A stretch of DNA of 64,000 bases from Streptomyces aurantiacus (GCF_027107535.1 NZ_CP114283.1:1922001-1986000); one strand, 5' to 3'. Positions 34,790-44,171 are shown, counted from the stretch's first letter. Numbers and translations: made by a program. The notes: generated from the letters alone by a model not told the origin.

Positions 34790-35466
34790 CCATCCGTGTC
34801 CTGCTCGCCGACGACCAGGCTCTGCTGCGCAGCGCGTTCCGGGTCCTGGTCGACTCGGAGCCCGACATGGAAGTCGTCGGAGAGGCCTCGGACGGTGCGG
34901 AGGCCGTGCGGCTCGCGCGCGAGGAGCGGGCCGACGTCGTCCTGATGGACATCCGCATGCCCGGCACCGACGGGCTGGCCGCGACCCGGCTCATCAGCGC
35001 CGACCCGGGCCTCGCCCAGGTGCGGGTCGTCATGCTGACGACCTTCGAGGTCGACGAGTACGTGGTGCAGTCGCTGCGGGCCGGAGCCTCCGGTTTCCTC
35101 GGCAAGGGATCCGAGCCGGAGGAACTGCTCAACGCCATCCGCGTCGCTGCGGGCGGCGATGCGCTGCTGTCGCCGGTGGCCACCAAGGGACTGATCGCGA
35201 AGTTCCTCGCGCAGGGAGACGCCGACGACGACCGGGACCCCGCGCGCGCCGAACGGCTCGAAGCGCTGACCGTCCGCGAGCGCGAAGTCCTCGTCCAGGT
35301 CGCCGGCGGGCACTCCAACGACGAGATCGCCGAGCGGCTGGAGGTCAGCCCGCTCACGGTCAAGACGCACGTCAACCGGGCCATGGCCAAGCTCGGAGCA
35401 CGCGACCGGGCCCAGCTCGTGGTGATCGCGTACGAGTCGGGACTGGTACGCCCAAGGGTGGAGTGA
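34786..35466 (+). CDS. NarL/FixJ family response regulator
   Basis: A 226-residue regulator with a receiver domain (acidic DDQ, phosphoacceptor Asp in VVLMDIRMPGTDG, Thr in MLTTFE and Lys in FLGKGSEPEELL) and a LuxR-type helix-turn-helix (LTVREREVLVQVAGGHSNDEIAERLEVSPLTVKTHVNRAMAKLGA). The ATG overlaps the kinase stop codon (ATGA), so translation is coupled. The target is probably the RND exporter gene 165 bp downstream, by position only. Confidence 0.92.
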   Translation: MTIRVLLADDQALLRSAFRVLVDSEPDMEVVGEASDGAEAVRLAREERADVVLMDIRMPGTDGLAATRLISADPGLAQVRVVMLTTFEVDEYVVQSLRAGASGFLGKGSEPEELLNAIRVAAGGDALLSPVATKGLIAKFLAQGDADDDRDPARAERLEALTVREREVLVQVAGGHSNDEIAERLEVSPLTVKTHVNRAMAKLGARDRAQLVVIAYESGLVRPRVE

Positions 35467-35631
35467 GCTCCACCCGCACGTACTGCGGTCGCGGTATGCG
35501 CCGCATAAGTAAACGGGACCTGGGGGCGAGGGGAGGGGCCTCGCGCATGGCTCAGAGTGATAGGCGGACGCTCACATGAGCCCGTTCTTCCGCTCCACAG
35601 CCCCAAGCCACAGAAGAGAGACCCGCCGCCC

Positions 35632-38600
35632 ATGTCCTGGCTGTCCCGCTTCAGCCTCGCTCAGCGTGCCCTCATAGGGCTGATGTCGATCATCGCGCTC
35701 GCCTTCGGAGCGATAGCGATCCCGCAGCTCAAGCAGCAACTGCTGCCCACCATCGAACTGCCGATGGTGTCGGTCCTGGCGCCGTACCAGGGCGCATCCC
35801 CCGACGTGGTCGAGAAGCAGGTCGTCGAGCCCATCGAGGACAACCTCGAAGCGGTCGACGGAATCTCCGGTGTCACCTCCACGGCCAGCGAGGGCAACGC
35901 CCTGATCATGGCCTCCTTCGACTACGGCAACGACTCCGCCCGGATCGTGGCCGATGTCCAGCAGGCCGTGAACCGCGCCCGCGCCCAGCTGCCGGACGAC
36001 GTGGACCCGCAGGTCGTCGCCGGTTCGACCGACGACATACCCACCGTCGTCCTCGCCGTCACCTCGGGCAAGGACCAGCAGGCCCTCTCGGACCAGCTGG
36101 ACCGCACCGTCGTGCCCGCGCTGAAGGACATCGACGGCGTCGGCCAGGTCACGGTCGACGGTGTCCGGGACCTGGAGGTCGCGGTCACGCCCGACGACGC
36201 GAAGCTGGCGAAGGCGGGACTCACCCCGGCCGCCCTCGGCCAGGCCCTCCAGGCGGGCGGCGCGACCGTACCGGCCGGATCCTTCGACGAGGACGGCAGC
36301 AACCGCACGGTCCAGGTCGGCGGCGGATTCACCTCGCTGCGCCAGATCGAGGACCTGATGGTCACCGGCGAGGGCGGCAAGAAGCCCGTACGCCTCGGCG
36401 CCGTCGCCACCGTCGAGGAGAAGCCCGCCAAGACGGAGTCCATCACCCGTACCGACGGGAAGCCCAGCCTCGCCGTCTCCGTCACCATGGACCACGACGG
36501 CAGCGCGGTCGCCGTCTCGGACGCGGTCCAGGACAAGCTGCCGGGCCTGCGCAAGGACCTCGGATCCGGCGCCACCCTGACGGTCGTCAGCGACCAGGGC
36601 CCGGCCGTCTCCAAGTCCATCAAGGGCCTGACCACCGAGGGCGGCCTCGGGCTCGTCTTCGCGGTCCTCGTCATCCTGGTCTTCCTGGCGTCGCTCCGTT
36701 CGACGCTGGTCACCGCGGTCTCCATCCCGCTGTCGGTCGTCCTCGCGCTGATCGTGCTGTGGACCCGCGGCGAGTCGCTCAACATCCTGACGCTGGGCGC
36801 GCTGACCATCGCCATCGGCCGGGTCGTCGACGACTCGATCGTGGTGCTGGAGAACATCAAGCGGCACCTCGGCTACGGCGAGGAGCGCGAGGAGGCCATC
36901 CTCAAGGCCGTACGGGAGGTCGCGGGCGCGGTCACCGCCTCGACGCTGACAACCGTCGCGGTCTTCCTGCCCATCGGTCTGACCGGCGGGATGGTCGGCG
37001 AACTGTTCGGCTCGTTCTCCCTGACGGTCACGGCGGCCCTGCTGGCCTCGCTGGTCGTCTCGCTGACGGTCGTACCGGTGCTCTCGTACTGGTTCCTGCG
37101 TGCTCCCAAGGACGTGCGTGGGGCGGACCCGCAGGAGGCACGCCGCAAGGCCGAGGAGAAGGAGGCGCGCAGCCGTCTCCAGCGCTTCTACGTTCCCGTG
37201 CTGCGCTTCGCGACCCGTCGCCGCCTCACCAGCGTGGCGATCGCGGTGGTCGTCCTTGTCGGTACGTTCGGCATGGCGCCGCTGCTGAAGACCAACTTCT
37301 TCGACCAGGGCGAGCAGGAGGTCCTCACGGTCAAGCAGGAGCTGAAGCCCGGCACCAGCCTGGCGGCGACCGACGCCCAGGCCAAGAAGGTCGAACGGAT
37401 GCTCGCCGGCGTCAAGGGCGTCGAGGACTACCAGGTCACGATCGGCTCCTCCGGATTCCTGGCCGCGTTCGGCGGGGGCACGGACACCAACCAGGCCTCT
37501 TACACCGTCAAGGTCGCCGACTCGGCCTCCTTCGACGATGTCCAGGACCGCATCGAGGAAGGGCTCGGCGGGCTCTCCGGGATCGGTACGACGACGGTCG
37601 CGGCCGGTGACGGGTTCAGCAGCCAGGACCTGAGCGTCGTGGTGAAGTCCGCCGACGCCGGCGTACTGCGCGAGGCGGCGGAGAAGGTCCGGGACGAGGT
37701 CGCCGAGCTGGACGACGTCACCGACGTCACCAGCGACCTCGCCCAGTCCGTGCCGCGGATCTCGGTCCGGGCCAACGACAAGGCGGCCGCCGCCGGGTTC
37801 GACGACGCCACGCTCGGCGCGGCCGTCGGCCAGGCCGTGCGCGGCACCACCAGCGGCAAGGCCATCCTGGACGACACCGAGCGGGACGTGGTCATCAAGT
37901 CGGCGCAGCCGGCCGAGACGCTGTCCGAGCTGAAGAACCTGAACCTCGGCGCGGTGAAGCTCGGTGACATCGCGACGGTGGAGCTGGTCGACGGCCCGGT
38001 GTCGATGACCCGCATCGACGGTCAGCGCGCGGCCACGATCACGGCGAAGCCGACGGGCGACAACACCGGCGCGGTCAGCGCCGACCTGACGGCCAAGCTC
38101 GACGAGCTGAAGCTGCCGGCCGGTGCCACGGCCGCCATCGGCGGGGTCTCCGAGGATCAGGACGACGCGTTCGCGTCCCTCGGCCTCGCGATGCTCGCGG
38201 CGATCGCGATCGTCTTCATGCTGCTGGTGGCGACCTTCCGGTCGCTGATCCAGCCGCTGATCCTGCTCGTCTCGATCCCGTTCGCGGCGACGGGCGCGAT
38301 CGGTCTGCTGGTGCTCACAGGTACCCCGATGGGTGTGCCGTCGATGATCGGCATGCTGATGCTCATCGGCATCGTCGTCACCAACGCGATCGTGCTGATC
38401 GACCTGATCAACCAGTACCGCAAGCAGGGTTACGGCGTTGTCGAGGCCGTGGTGGAAGGCGGCCGGCACCGCCTGCGCCCCATCCTCATGACGGCCCTGG
38501 CGACCATCTTCGCCCTGCTGCCGATGGCTCTGGGCATCACCGGCGAGGGCGGCTTCATCGCCAAGCCCCTGGCGGTGGTGGTGATCGGCGGTCTGATCAC

Positions 38601-38772
38601 GTCGACGCTGCTGACCCTGCTCCTGGTGCCGACGCTCTACGCGATGGTCGAACTCCGCAAGGAGCGCCGCGCGAAGAAGAAGGCGGCGAAGCAGGCGGCC
38701 AGGGCCGGGGTTCCCGACCGGCCGGCGTCGTCCGCCTCGGACGAGCCGGAACCGGCCGGCGCTCAGCTGTAG
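35632..38772 (+). CDS. RND (HAE1/AcrB-type) efflux transporter permease
   Basis: The 1,046-residue protein has the twelve-helix RND topology with two large periplasmic-side loops. Helix 4 carries the proton-relay pair in AIGRVVDDSIVVLENI; MSWLSRFSLAQRALIGLMSI starts helix 1. It exports an unknown substrate; a membrane-fusion partner and outer channel are not encoded here, as expected for a monoderm. A TetR or MFP gene is absent. The upstream two-component pair is the likely regulator. The ATG at 35632 was chosen over a start at 35557 because the sequence MSWLSRFSLAQR fits the family. Confidence 0.92.
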   Translation: MSWLSRFSLAQRALIGLMSIIALAFGAIAIPQLKQQLLPTIELPMVSVLAPYQGASPDVVEKQVVEPIEDNLEAVDGISGVTSTASEGNALIMASFDYGNDSARIVADVQQAVNRARAQLPDDVDPQVVAGSTDDIPTVVLAVTSGKDQQALSDQLDRTVVPALKDIDGVGQVTVDGVRDLEVAVTPDDAKLAKAGLTPAALGQALQAGGATVPAGSFDEDGSNRTVQVGGGFTSLRQIEDLMVTGEGGKKPVRLGAVATVEEKPAKTESITRTDGKPSLAVSVTMDHDGSAVAVSDAVQDKLPGLRKDLGSGATLTVVSDQGPAVSKSIKGLTTEGGLGLVFAVLVILVFLASLRSTLVTAVSIPLSVVLALIVLWTRGESLNILTLGALTIAIGRVVDDSIVVLENIKRHLGYGEEREEAILKAVREVAGAVTASTLTTVAVFLPIGLTGGMVGELFGSFSLTVTAALLASLVVSLTVVPVLSYWFLRAPKDVRGADPQEARRKAEEKEARSRLQRFYVPVLRFATRRRLTSVAIAVVVLVGTFGMAPLLKTNFFDQGEQEVLTVKQELKPGTSLAATDAQAKKVERMLAGVKGVEDYQVTIGSSGFLAAFGGGTDTNQASYTVKVADSASFDDVQDRIEEGLGGLSGIGTTTVAAGDGFSSQDLSVVVKSADAGVLREAAEKVRDEVAELDDVTDVTSDLAQSVPRISVRANDKAAAAGFDDATLGAAVGQAVRGTTSGKAILDDTERDVVIKSAQPAETLSELKNLNLGAVKLGDIATVELVDGPVSMTRIDGQRAATITAKPTGDNTGAVSADLTAKLDELKLPAGATAAIGGVSEDQDDAFASLGLAMLAAIAIVFMLLVATFRSLIQPLILLVSIPFAATGAIGLLVLTGTPMGVPSMIGMLMLIGIVVTNAIVLIDLINQYRKQGYGVVEAVVEGGRHRLRPILMTALATIFALLPMALGITGEGGFIAKPLAVVVIGGLITSTLLTLLLVPTLYAMVELRKERRAKKKAAKQAARAGVPDRPASSASDEPEPAGAQL

Positions 38773-38773
38773 A

Positions 38774-38810
38774 CAGTTCCCCGCGCCCCTTCAAGGGGCG
38801 TGGGGAACTG
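38774..38810. repeat. Palindromic intergenic element, copy 6
   Basis: CAGTTCCCCGCGCCCCTT with its complement AGGGGCGTGGGGAACTG gives a 17-bp hairpin with a 2-base loop. It lies immediately after the RND gene stop and before convergent nadA. Confidence 0.75.
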
Positions 38811-38936
38811 CGCGATCAGCCACGAAGAACCGGCGGACAGAGCCCTTCGGCCCGTCCGCCGCTCAAGGACAAGGCCGCGGGGCCGACAGCGGGGGGCTGG
38901 GGGCAGCACCGGCAGCAGCCCCCAGAAGGGCGCGCC

Positions 38937-40121
38937 CTACGGCAGCGCCAGCATCCGCTCGAGCGCCAGCTTCGCGAACTGCTCAGTCTCCCGGTCCACC
39001 TCGATGCGGTTGACGAGGTTGCCCTCGGCCAGCGACTCCAGGGTCCAGACCAGGTGCGGAAGGTCGATCCGGTTCATGGTCGAGCAGAAGCAGACCGTCT
39101 TGTCGAGGAAGACGATCTCCTTGCCCTCGGGGGCGAACCGGTTCGCCAGGCGGCGGACGAGGTTCAGCTCCGTGCCGATGGCCCACTTGGAGCCGGCCGG
39201 AGCCGCCTCCAGCGCCTTGATGATGTACTCCGTGGAGCCCACGTAGTCCGCGGCGGCCACGACCTCGTGCCGGCACTCGGGGTGCACGAGGACGTTCACG
39301 CCCGGGATGCGCTCCCGCACGTCGTTCACCGAGTCGAGCGAGAAGCGGCCGTGCACCGAGCAGTGCCCCCGCCACAGGATCATCTTCGCGTCCCGCAGCT
39401 GCTCTGTGGTCAGCCCGCCGTTCGGCTTGTGCGGGTTGTACAGGACGCAGTCGTCGAGCGACATGCCCATGTCCCGCACGGCGGTGTTGCGGCCCAGGTG
39501 CTGGTCGGGGAGGAACAGCACCTTCTCGCCCTGCTCGAACGCCCAGTCCAGCGCCTTCTTGGCGTTGGACGACGTGCAGATCGTGCCCCCGTGCTTGCCT
39601 GTGAACGCCTTGATGTCCGCGGACGAGTTCATGTACGAGACGGGCACGACCTGCTCGGCTATCCCGGCCTCGGTCAGCACGTCCCAGCACTCGGCGACCT
39701 GCTCGGCGGTGGCCATGTCGGCCATCGAGCACCCGGCGGCCAGGTCCGGCAGGACCACCCGCTGGTCGTCGGAGGTCAGGATGTCCGCCGACTCGGCCAT
39801 GAAGTGCACACCGCAGAAGACGATGTACTCGGCCTCGGGGCGCGCGGCGGCGTCCCTGGCGAGCTTGAAGGAGTCCCCCGTGACGTCCGCGAACTGGATG
39901 ACCTCGTCGCGCTGGTAGTGGTGGCCGAGCACGAAGACCTTGTCCCCGAGCTTCTCCTTGGCGGCGCGGGCGCGCTCCACCAGGTCCGGGTCGGACGGCG
40001 AGGGCAGGTCACCGGGACAGTCGACGCCGCGCTCGCTCCGCGGGTCGGCCTCACGGCCGAGGAGCAGCAGGGCGAGGGGCGTCGGCTGTACGTCGAGTTC
40101 CTGGGTCTGGGCGGTGGTCAC
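38937..40121 (-). CDS. nadA: Quinolinate synthase A
   Basis: NadA condenses iminoaspartate with dihydroxyacetone phosphate to quinolinate, the NAD precursor, using a [4Fe-4S] cluster. The 394-residue protein has three conserved cluster cysteines in VFCGVHFMAESADIL, LVHPECRHEV and KTVCFCSTMN, plus YNPHKPNGG and the GHHYQRDEV N-terminal motif. The GTG at 40121 (MTTAQTQELD) was selected because AGAAAGG lies 11 bases upstream; a GTG three codons earlier is too close to it. The gene stands alone without nadB or nadC nearby. The promoter region holds nested inverted repeats. Confidence 0.95.
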   Translation of the reverse strand: MTTAQTQELDVQPTPLALLLLGREADPRSERGVDCPGDLPSPSDPDLVERARAAKEKLGDKVFVLGHHYQRDEVIQFADVTGDSFKLARDAAARPEAEYIVFCGVHFMAESADILTSDDQRVVLPDLAAGCSMADMATAEQVAECWDVLTEAGIAEQVVPVSYMNSSADIKAFTGKHGGTICTSSNAKKALDWAFEQGEKVLFLPDQHLGRNTAVRDMGMSLDDCVLYNPHKPNGGLTTEQLRDAKMILWRGHCSVHGRFSLDSVNDVRERIPGVNVLVHPECRHEVVAAADYVGSTEYIIKALEAAPAGSKWAIGTELNLVRRLANRFAPEGKEIVFLDKTVCFCSTMNRIDLPHLVWTLESLAEGNLVNRIEVDRETEQFAKLALERMLALP

Positions 40122-40201
40122 GACACGCACCCTTTCTGTTCTGCGGCTCGCTCGGCCGACCGACTGGAACGACCGAGCAGGACACGCCTTTTCGTCGAAA
40201 T

Positions 40202-40266
40202 GACGTTATCTATCATAACCGCTTCACGTCACGTTGACGATGTCCATAACGTCCATGTGACGTGAA
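40202..40266. promoter_or_regulatory. nadA promoter with three nested inverted repeats
   Basis: GTTAT-ctatc-ATAAC (40205-40219), GACGTTAT (40202-40209) with ATAACGTC (40246-40253), and TTCACGTCAC (40223-40232) with GTGACGTGAA (40257-40266). The minus strand reads TATGAT at 40217-40212, a good -10 box inside the first repeat. A regulator of NAD synthesis is plausible; its identity is not visible. Confidence 0.55.
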
Positions 40267-40357
40267 TCCCGTGGGGTCCGCCGGAAGCGGGGCGGAAGTG
40301 GGCCGGAATCGCGGCGGAGGCCGGGACGGAGATCGTTCCGCGGCCCGGCCCGTGGGG

Positions 40358-40366
40358 TTGTCCACA
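40358..40366 (+). promoter_or_regulatory. Single DnaA-box-like TTGTCCACA
   Basis: The 9-mer equals the streptomycete DnaA box. It is single and lies between nadA and erpA, about 140 bases before the erpA start, so it is not an origin. It could be a DnaA titration or regulatory site, or chance. Confidence 0.4.
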
Positions 40367-40505
40367 GGCTGTTTTCCGCTTTCCGCGGTGTGTGCGAGCA
40401 TGAAGAGAGAACCCGAAGACTCAACGCTCGGCCCGGAATGAATCCGCGGCCCCGCCGGTTGCAACCGTCGGCAAGCAGTCTCCGTACAACCCGGGAGAGA
40501 AGCAG

Positions 40506-40862
40506 ATGTCCGTATCGGACGAGACCACCACCGTGAGCGACGGCATCCTCCTGTCGGACGCCGCCGCGGCCAAGGTCCAGGGCCTGCTCGAGCAGGAGGG
40601 TCGCGACGACCTGGCGCTGCGCGTCGCCGTTCAGCCCGGCGGCTGCTCCGGCCTGCGATACCAGCTCTTCTTCGACGAGCGCTCCCTCGACGGTGACGTC
40701 GTCAAGGAGTTCGGCAGCGTGAAGGTCGTCACCGACCGCATGAGCGCTCCGTACCTGGGCGGCGCCTCGATCGACTTCGTGGACACCATCGAGAAGCAGG
40801 GCTTCACGATCGACAACCCGAACGCGACGGGTTCCTGCGCCTGCGGCGACTCCTTCAGCTAG
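40506..40862 (+). CDS. erpA: HesB/IscA/ErpA family iron-sulfur cluster insertion protein
   Basis: The 118-residue A-type carrier passes Fe-S clusters to apoproteins. Conserved cysteines are in QPGGCSGLRYQ and GSCACGDSF, and FVDTIEKQGFTIDNPNATG completes the family signature. GGGAGAG precedes the ATG by 7 bases. The adjacent NadA is a 4Fe-4S enzyme and could be a client. A strong terminator follows at 40931-40965. Confidence 0.93.
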   Translation: MSVSDETTTVSDGILLSDAAAAKVQGLLEQEGRDDLALRVAVQPGGCSGLRYQLFFDERSLDGDVVKEFGSVKVVTDRMSAPYLGGASIDFVDTIEKQGFTIDNPNATGSCACGDSFS

Positions 40863-40930
40863 GACTGCCGCTCCCGGTCGGCCGAGCCGGCCTCCGCGCG
40901 GCGGCCCCGACCGGGTGCCGAGCATCGCAG

Positions 40931-40965
40931 AAAGGCGGCGCCCCCTCCAACGGGGCGCCGCCTTT
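40931..40965 (+). terminator. Intrinsic terminator of erpA
   Basis: AAAGGCGGCGCCCC (40931-40944) and its complement (40952-40965), with a 7-base loop, form a perfect 14-bp hairpin ending in TTT. Confidence 0.88.
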
Positions 40966-41011
40966 CGCGTACCAGTGACCGGGGAGTCCCCTTCCCCGGC
41001 TGCCTGGCAGG

Positions 41012-42541
41012 CTAGGGAAGGTCCTTCTCCAGGGGTACGGCCTTGCCGTCGTCGCCGACCACCCTCCGGTCCCCGAGCGGCTCCTTGAGCTCGACCTTCC
41101 TGTGGAAGACCTTGGCGATCAGGATGCAGACCGCGTCCGGGTCGAAGGTCTCGGTCACCCGGGCCGTCACCCTGCCGCCGGTCTCGTCCGCCGACGCCGC
41201 GTAGTCGCTGCACACGCCGCCCGTGAAGCGCACGGTCAGCTCCCTGCCCTTCACGCTGTAGCCCTCGACCCGGACGTCCCGCGTCGCGGGCGCCGCGGAG
41301 GTCCCGCCGCCGGGCTCGCTCGTCCGCGGGCTGGGCCGGGCAGTCGGGCTCTCGCTCGGAGGGGCCTCGGACGGCTTCGGGGAGGTCAGATACTTCGGGT
41401 CGACCGCGGGATGGGTGACCGTGAAGCTGTCGTCGGCCCCCGGGGGCCGTACCTCGAAGAGCCAGGACGGCACCAGCGCCTGCCGGCCGTCCACGAAGTG
41501 CGCGGCCAGGCCGAACACCGCGTCCTCGACGACGACCGGAGCGGGCTTCGGCGCCGTGGTCGACGCCTCGCAGGGCGTCTTGTTCCTGTCCTTCAGCGGC
41601 ACGGGGCTCGCGCAGCCACCGATCCCCACGCGCCCGCCGCCCGTCCCTGACCCGTTCAGCAGGCCGAGCGTCTTCCGCGCGCTGATGACGGGATACGTGT
41701 CCCCCTTCACCGGTGCCTTCAACTGGCCGCTGCCGCCCACCACCTGGCCGTCCGGGCCGACCTGGACGCCGGTCGTCCAGCCGTACGTGGGCAGCCCGCC
41801 GACCTCCGGATCCGCGTTCACCACGCGTACGGCGTCCATGAGCTGGCCTGCGTCGAGCTTCGCGTCGTCCTGGCCGACGGCCTTGAGGACCGGTGCCGCG
41901 GCCTTCTTCGCGGCCTCGGCGCTCACCGGGTCGGTCTCGGCGCCCTCGGCACTCCCGCTCGCGCACACCGTGGTGCTCCTGCAGTTGTCGGTGCGGGCCG
42001 CGAAACGGCTGAACGTCCAGATGCCGGGCGCCTTCCTGCTCACCTGCAGACCGGGCCCGAAGCCGTCCTTGGTGGCCCCGACCTTCCAGGCGTCCCCCTC
42101 CGCCTTCGGGGTGCCCTCCACGCCCAGGGCCTTCGCGAGCCGTGCCACCTCCGCCGCGGTGACCTCGCCCTTCGCCCGGTAGACGGCCGAGGAGGAGGGG
42201 CCGCCGGGCAGCTCGCCCTCGGCGCGGTAGGTCGCGCCGTTCGGGTCGGGCTCGCCGGGAGCGATGCCGTTCGTGCCGCCGGTGCCGCTCGCACCGCTCT
42301 CCGTGTAACCGCCGAGGGCGAGGAGCGGCGGACTGCCGTCACCGCCCGGCGTACCGGAACTGTCCCTGCCCCCGGAACCGCCGGAACCGCCGGACGCGGT
42401 GGCGGCGAAGTACGCCCCGCCGCCACCCACGAGGATCACCGCGGCCGCCACCGAGGCGACGGCCACCGGCGAACGCCGTCGGCGCGGCTGGTCCTCGTCG
42501 GCTGCGCCGGCCGCTTCGTTGTCGGGTCGCTCGGTGTCCAC
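41012..42541 (-). CDS. Membrane-anchored, Gly/Pro/Ser-rich exported protein, unknown function
   Basis: The 509-residue product has one N-terminal transmembrane segment (SPVAVASVAAAVILVGGGGAYFAATA) after a short charged start, then a large exported part with Gly/Ser- and Pro-rich linkers (GGSGGSGGRDSSGTPGGDGS; PKPSEAPPSESPTARPSPRT). Cysteine pairs suggest disulfides. No enzyme motif is recognised; similar large secreted or membrane proteins occur at this locus in streptomycetes. GTG at 42541 has AGAAGGAG seven bases upstream. Confidence 0.75.
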   Translation of the reverse strand: MDTERPDNEAAGAADEDQPRRRRSPVAVASVAAAVILVGGGGAYFAATASGGSGGSGGRDSSGTPGGDGSPPLLALGGYTESGASGTGGTNGIAPGEPDPNGATYRAEGELPGGPSSSAVYRAKGEVTAAEVARLAKALGVEGTPKAEGDAWKVGATKDGFGPGLQVSRKAPGIWTFSRFAARTDNCRSTTVCASGSAEGAETDPVSAEAAKKAAAPVLKAVGQDDAKLDAGQLMDAVRVVNADPEVGGLPTYGWTTGVQVGPDGQVVGGSGQLKAPVKGDTYPVISARKTLGLLNGSGTGGGRVGIGGCASPVPLKDRNKTPCEASTTAPKPAPVVVEDAVFGLAAHFVDGRQALVPSWLFEVRPPGADDSFTVTHPAVDPKYLTSPKPSEAPPSESPTARPSPRTSEPGGGTSAAPATRDVRVEGYSVKGRELTVRFTGGVCSDYAASADETGGRVTARVTETFDPDAVCILIAKVFHRKVELKEPLGDRRVVGDDGKAVPLEKDLP

Positions 42542-42776
42542 CGCATCGCTCCTTCTGCCACACCGCTGTCCCATGGGACCCACCCCTGACCGGGTCAGGG
42601 CACAGCAGGGTCGTATCCTGCCTCCCCTTTACGGGGGACAGCGATGGGACGCGGCGGGGGAGCGCGCGGTTCCCTCCGGGGGGAGCGGGTTCGAAATCCG
42701 CAGGCCGTCAGTGACTGCTCGCGCCCCTGCGGCGGAGCCGCACGGCGTCACGGTCCCGCACTCTCGTCGGAGCCGA

Positions 42777-42995
42777 TCAGTCGCCGTAGTCGGACATGCC
42801 GTCCAGCAGGCGGGCGGAGGCGGGCGGCACGGTCACACCGTGGATGAGCGACGGGGACACCGGGAGGGCGGTGATCCGGGCGGGAGCCGACCAGTGCGGG
42901 GCCATGCGCGCACAGTCACCCCGCAGCTCCGCGAGCCCGCCCGCCACGCCTTCGGGGCCGAGCGGGGCATCACCATGGATCTTGAGGTTCGTCAT
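42777..42995 (-). CDS. Small conserved protein, unknown function
   Basis: A possible 72-residue product (MTNLKIHGDAPLGPEG... LLDGMSDYGD) with no membrane segment and balanced charge. Codon use is streptomycete-like (high GC third positions), but the ribosome-binding site is weak (GAGGTG, 16 bases from the ATG). I do not recognise the family. It lies between the exported protein gene and the PfkB kinase. Confidence 0.5.
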   Translation of the reverse strand: MTNLKIHGDAPLGPEGVAGGLAELRGDCARMAPHWSAPARITALPVSPSLIHGVTVPPASARLLDGMSDYGD

Positions 42996-43157
42996 GACGG
43001 CACCGTACGCACCTCAGGTCCCACGAAAAAAGCCCTACTATTGGGTAGTTTTGCCTGCTTCGACGTGACGGACTCCAGGAAGACCCCGCCGCCTGCCGTA
43101 CTCCGACCCGGTAGCGTGAACTGTCAATCCCCCTCCTCGCAGGAGTGTGTCCTAGCC

Positions 43158-44132
43158 GTGCGTATCGCAGTCTCGGGCTCCATCGCCACCGACCACCTCA
43201 TGACCTTCCCCGGCCGCTTCGCCGACCAACTGGTCGCGGATCAGCTGCACACGGTCTCCCTCTCCTTCCTGGTCGACAATCTGGACGTACGCCGGGGCGG
43301 CGTGGGTGCGAACATCGCCTTCGGCATGGGCCAGCTCGGCACCTCGCCGATCCTGGTCGGGGCCGCCGGCTCCGACTTCGACGAGTACCGGGCCTGGCTG
43401 GACCGGCACGGCGTCGACACCGCGTCCGTCCGGATCTCCGAAGTGCTGCACACCGCGCGCTTCGTCTGCACCACGGACGCCGATCACAACCAGATCGGCT
43501 CCTTCTACACCGGCGCCATGAGCGAGGCCCGTCTCATCGAGCTCAAGAAGGTCGCCGACCGGGTGGGTGGACTCGACCTCGTCCTGATCGGCGCGGACGA
43601 CCCCGAGGGGATGCTCCGGCACACCGAGGAGTGCCGGGCCCGCTCGATCCCCTTCGCCGCCGACTTCTCCCAGCAGATCGCCCGCATGGAGTGCGACGAG
43701 ATCCGCCTCCTTCTCGACGGCGCGACGTACCTCTTCTCCAACGAGTACGAGAAGGGGCTCATCGAGGCCAAGACCGGCTGGAGCGACGCCGAGATCCTCG
43801 CCAAGGTCGGTCACCGGGTGACGACCCTCGGGGCGCGCGGGGTGCGGATCGAGAGCGTCGGCGCCGACCCGATCGAGGTCGGTGTCCCGGAGGAGACGGC
43901 GAAGGTCGACCCGACGGGCGTCGGCGACGCCTTCCGCGCGGGCTTCCTGTCGGGGCTGGCCTGGGGTGTCTCGCACGAGCGTGCTTCGCAGGTCGGCTGC
44001 ATGCTCGCGACGCTCGTCATCGAGACCAAGGGCACGCAGGAGTACCAGCTGCGGCGCTCGCACTTCCTGGACCGGTTCACGAAGGCATACGGGCACGACG
44101 CCGCCTCGGAGGTCCAGGGGCACCTGGCTTAG
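43158..44132 (+). CDS. PfkB-family carbohydrate/nucleoside kinase (possible adenosine kinase)
   Basis: The 324-residue ribokinase-fold protein has GGVGANIAFGMGQLG (substrate binding), an anion hole/catalytic region DPTGVGDAFRAGFLSGL with the base Asp in GVGDAF, and NEYEKGLIEAKTG. Streptomyces orthologues are annotated as carbohydrate or adenosine kinases; the substrate is not certain here. The GTG at 43158 follows AGGAG with 12 bases. Flanking genes are nadA/erpA and a cysteine desulfurase, without a clear functional link. Confidence 0.85.
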   Translation: MRIAVSGSIATDHLMTFPGRFADQLVADQLHTVSLSFLVDNLDVRRGGVGANIAFGMGQLGTSPILVGAAGSDFDEYRAWLDRHGVDTASVRISEVLHTARFVCTTDADHNQIGSFYTGAMSEARLIELKKVADRVGGLDLVLIGADDPEGMLRHTEECRARSIPFAADFSQQIARMECDEIRLLLDGATYLFSNEYEKGLIEAKTGWSDAEILAKVGHRVTTLGARGVRIESVGADPIEVGVPEETAKVDPTGVGDAFRAGFLSGLAWGVSHERASQVGCMLATLVIETKGTQEYQLRRSHFLDRFTKAYGHDAASEVQGHLA

Positions 44133-44171
44133 TGCCGGTGCCCTTCTGAGGGTGTGCTTCGGTTCGTTGCC

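Larger units (their letters stand above)
40122..40505. other. Divergent nadA / erpA regulatory region (384 bp)
   Basis: The region contains nested inverted repeats (40202-40266) and a TTGTCCACA box (40358-40366). The erpA side has a GGGAGAG ribosome-binding site at 40492-40498. No ORF is supported. Confidence 0.6.

Noticed and set aside
42685..42701. GCGGGTTCGAAATCCGC, resembling a tRNA T-arm
   Set aside because: No matching acceptor stem, D-arm or anticodon arm can be drawn in the flanking 80 bases, so it is not a tRNA gene.
43031..43052. AAAAAAGCCCTACTATTGGGTAGTTTTGCC as a terminator
   Set aside because: The stem is only 4-5 bp and lies in the promoter region of the kinase; TACTAT may instead be a -10 box.
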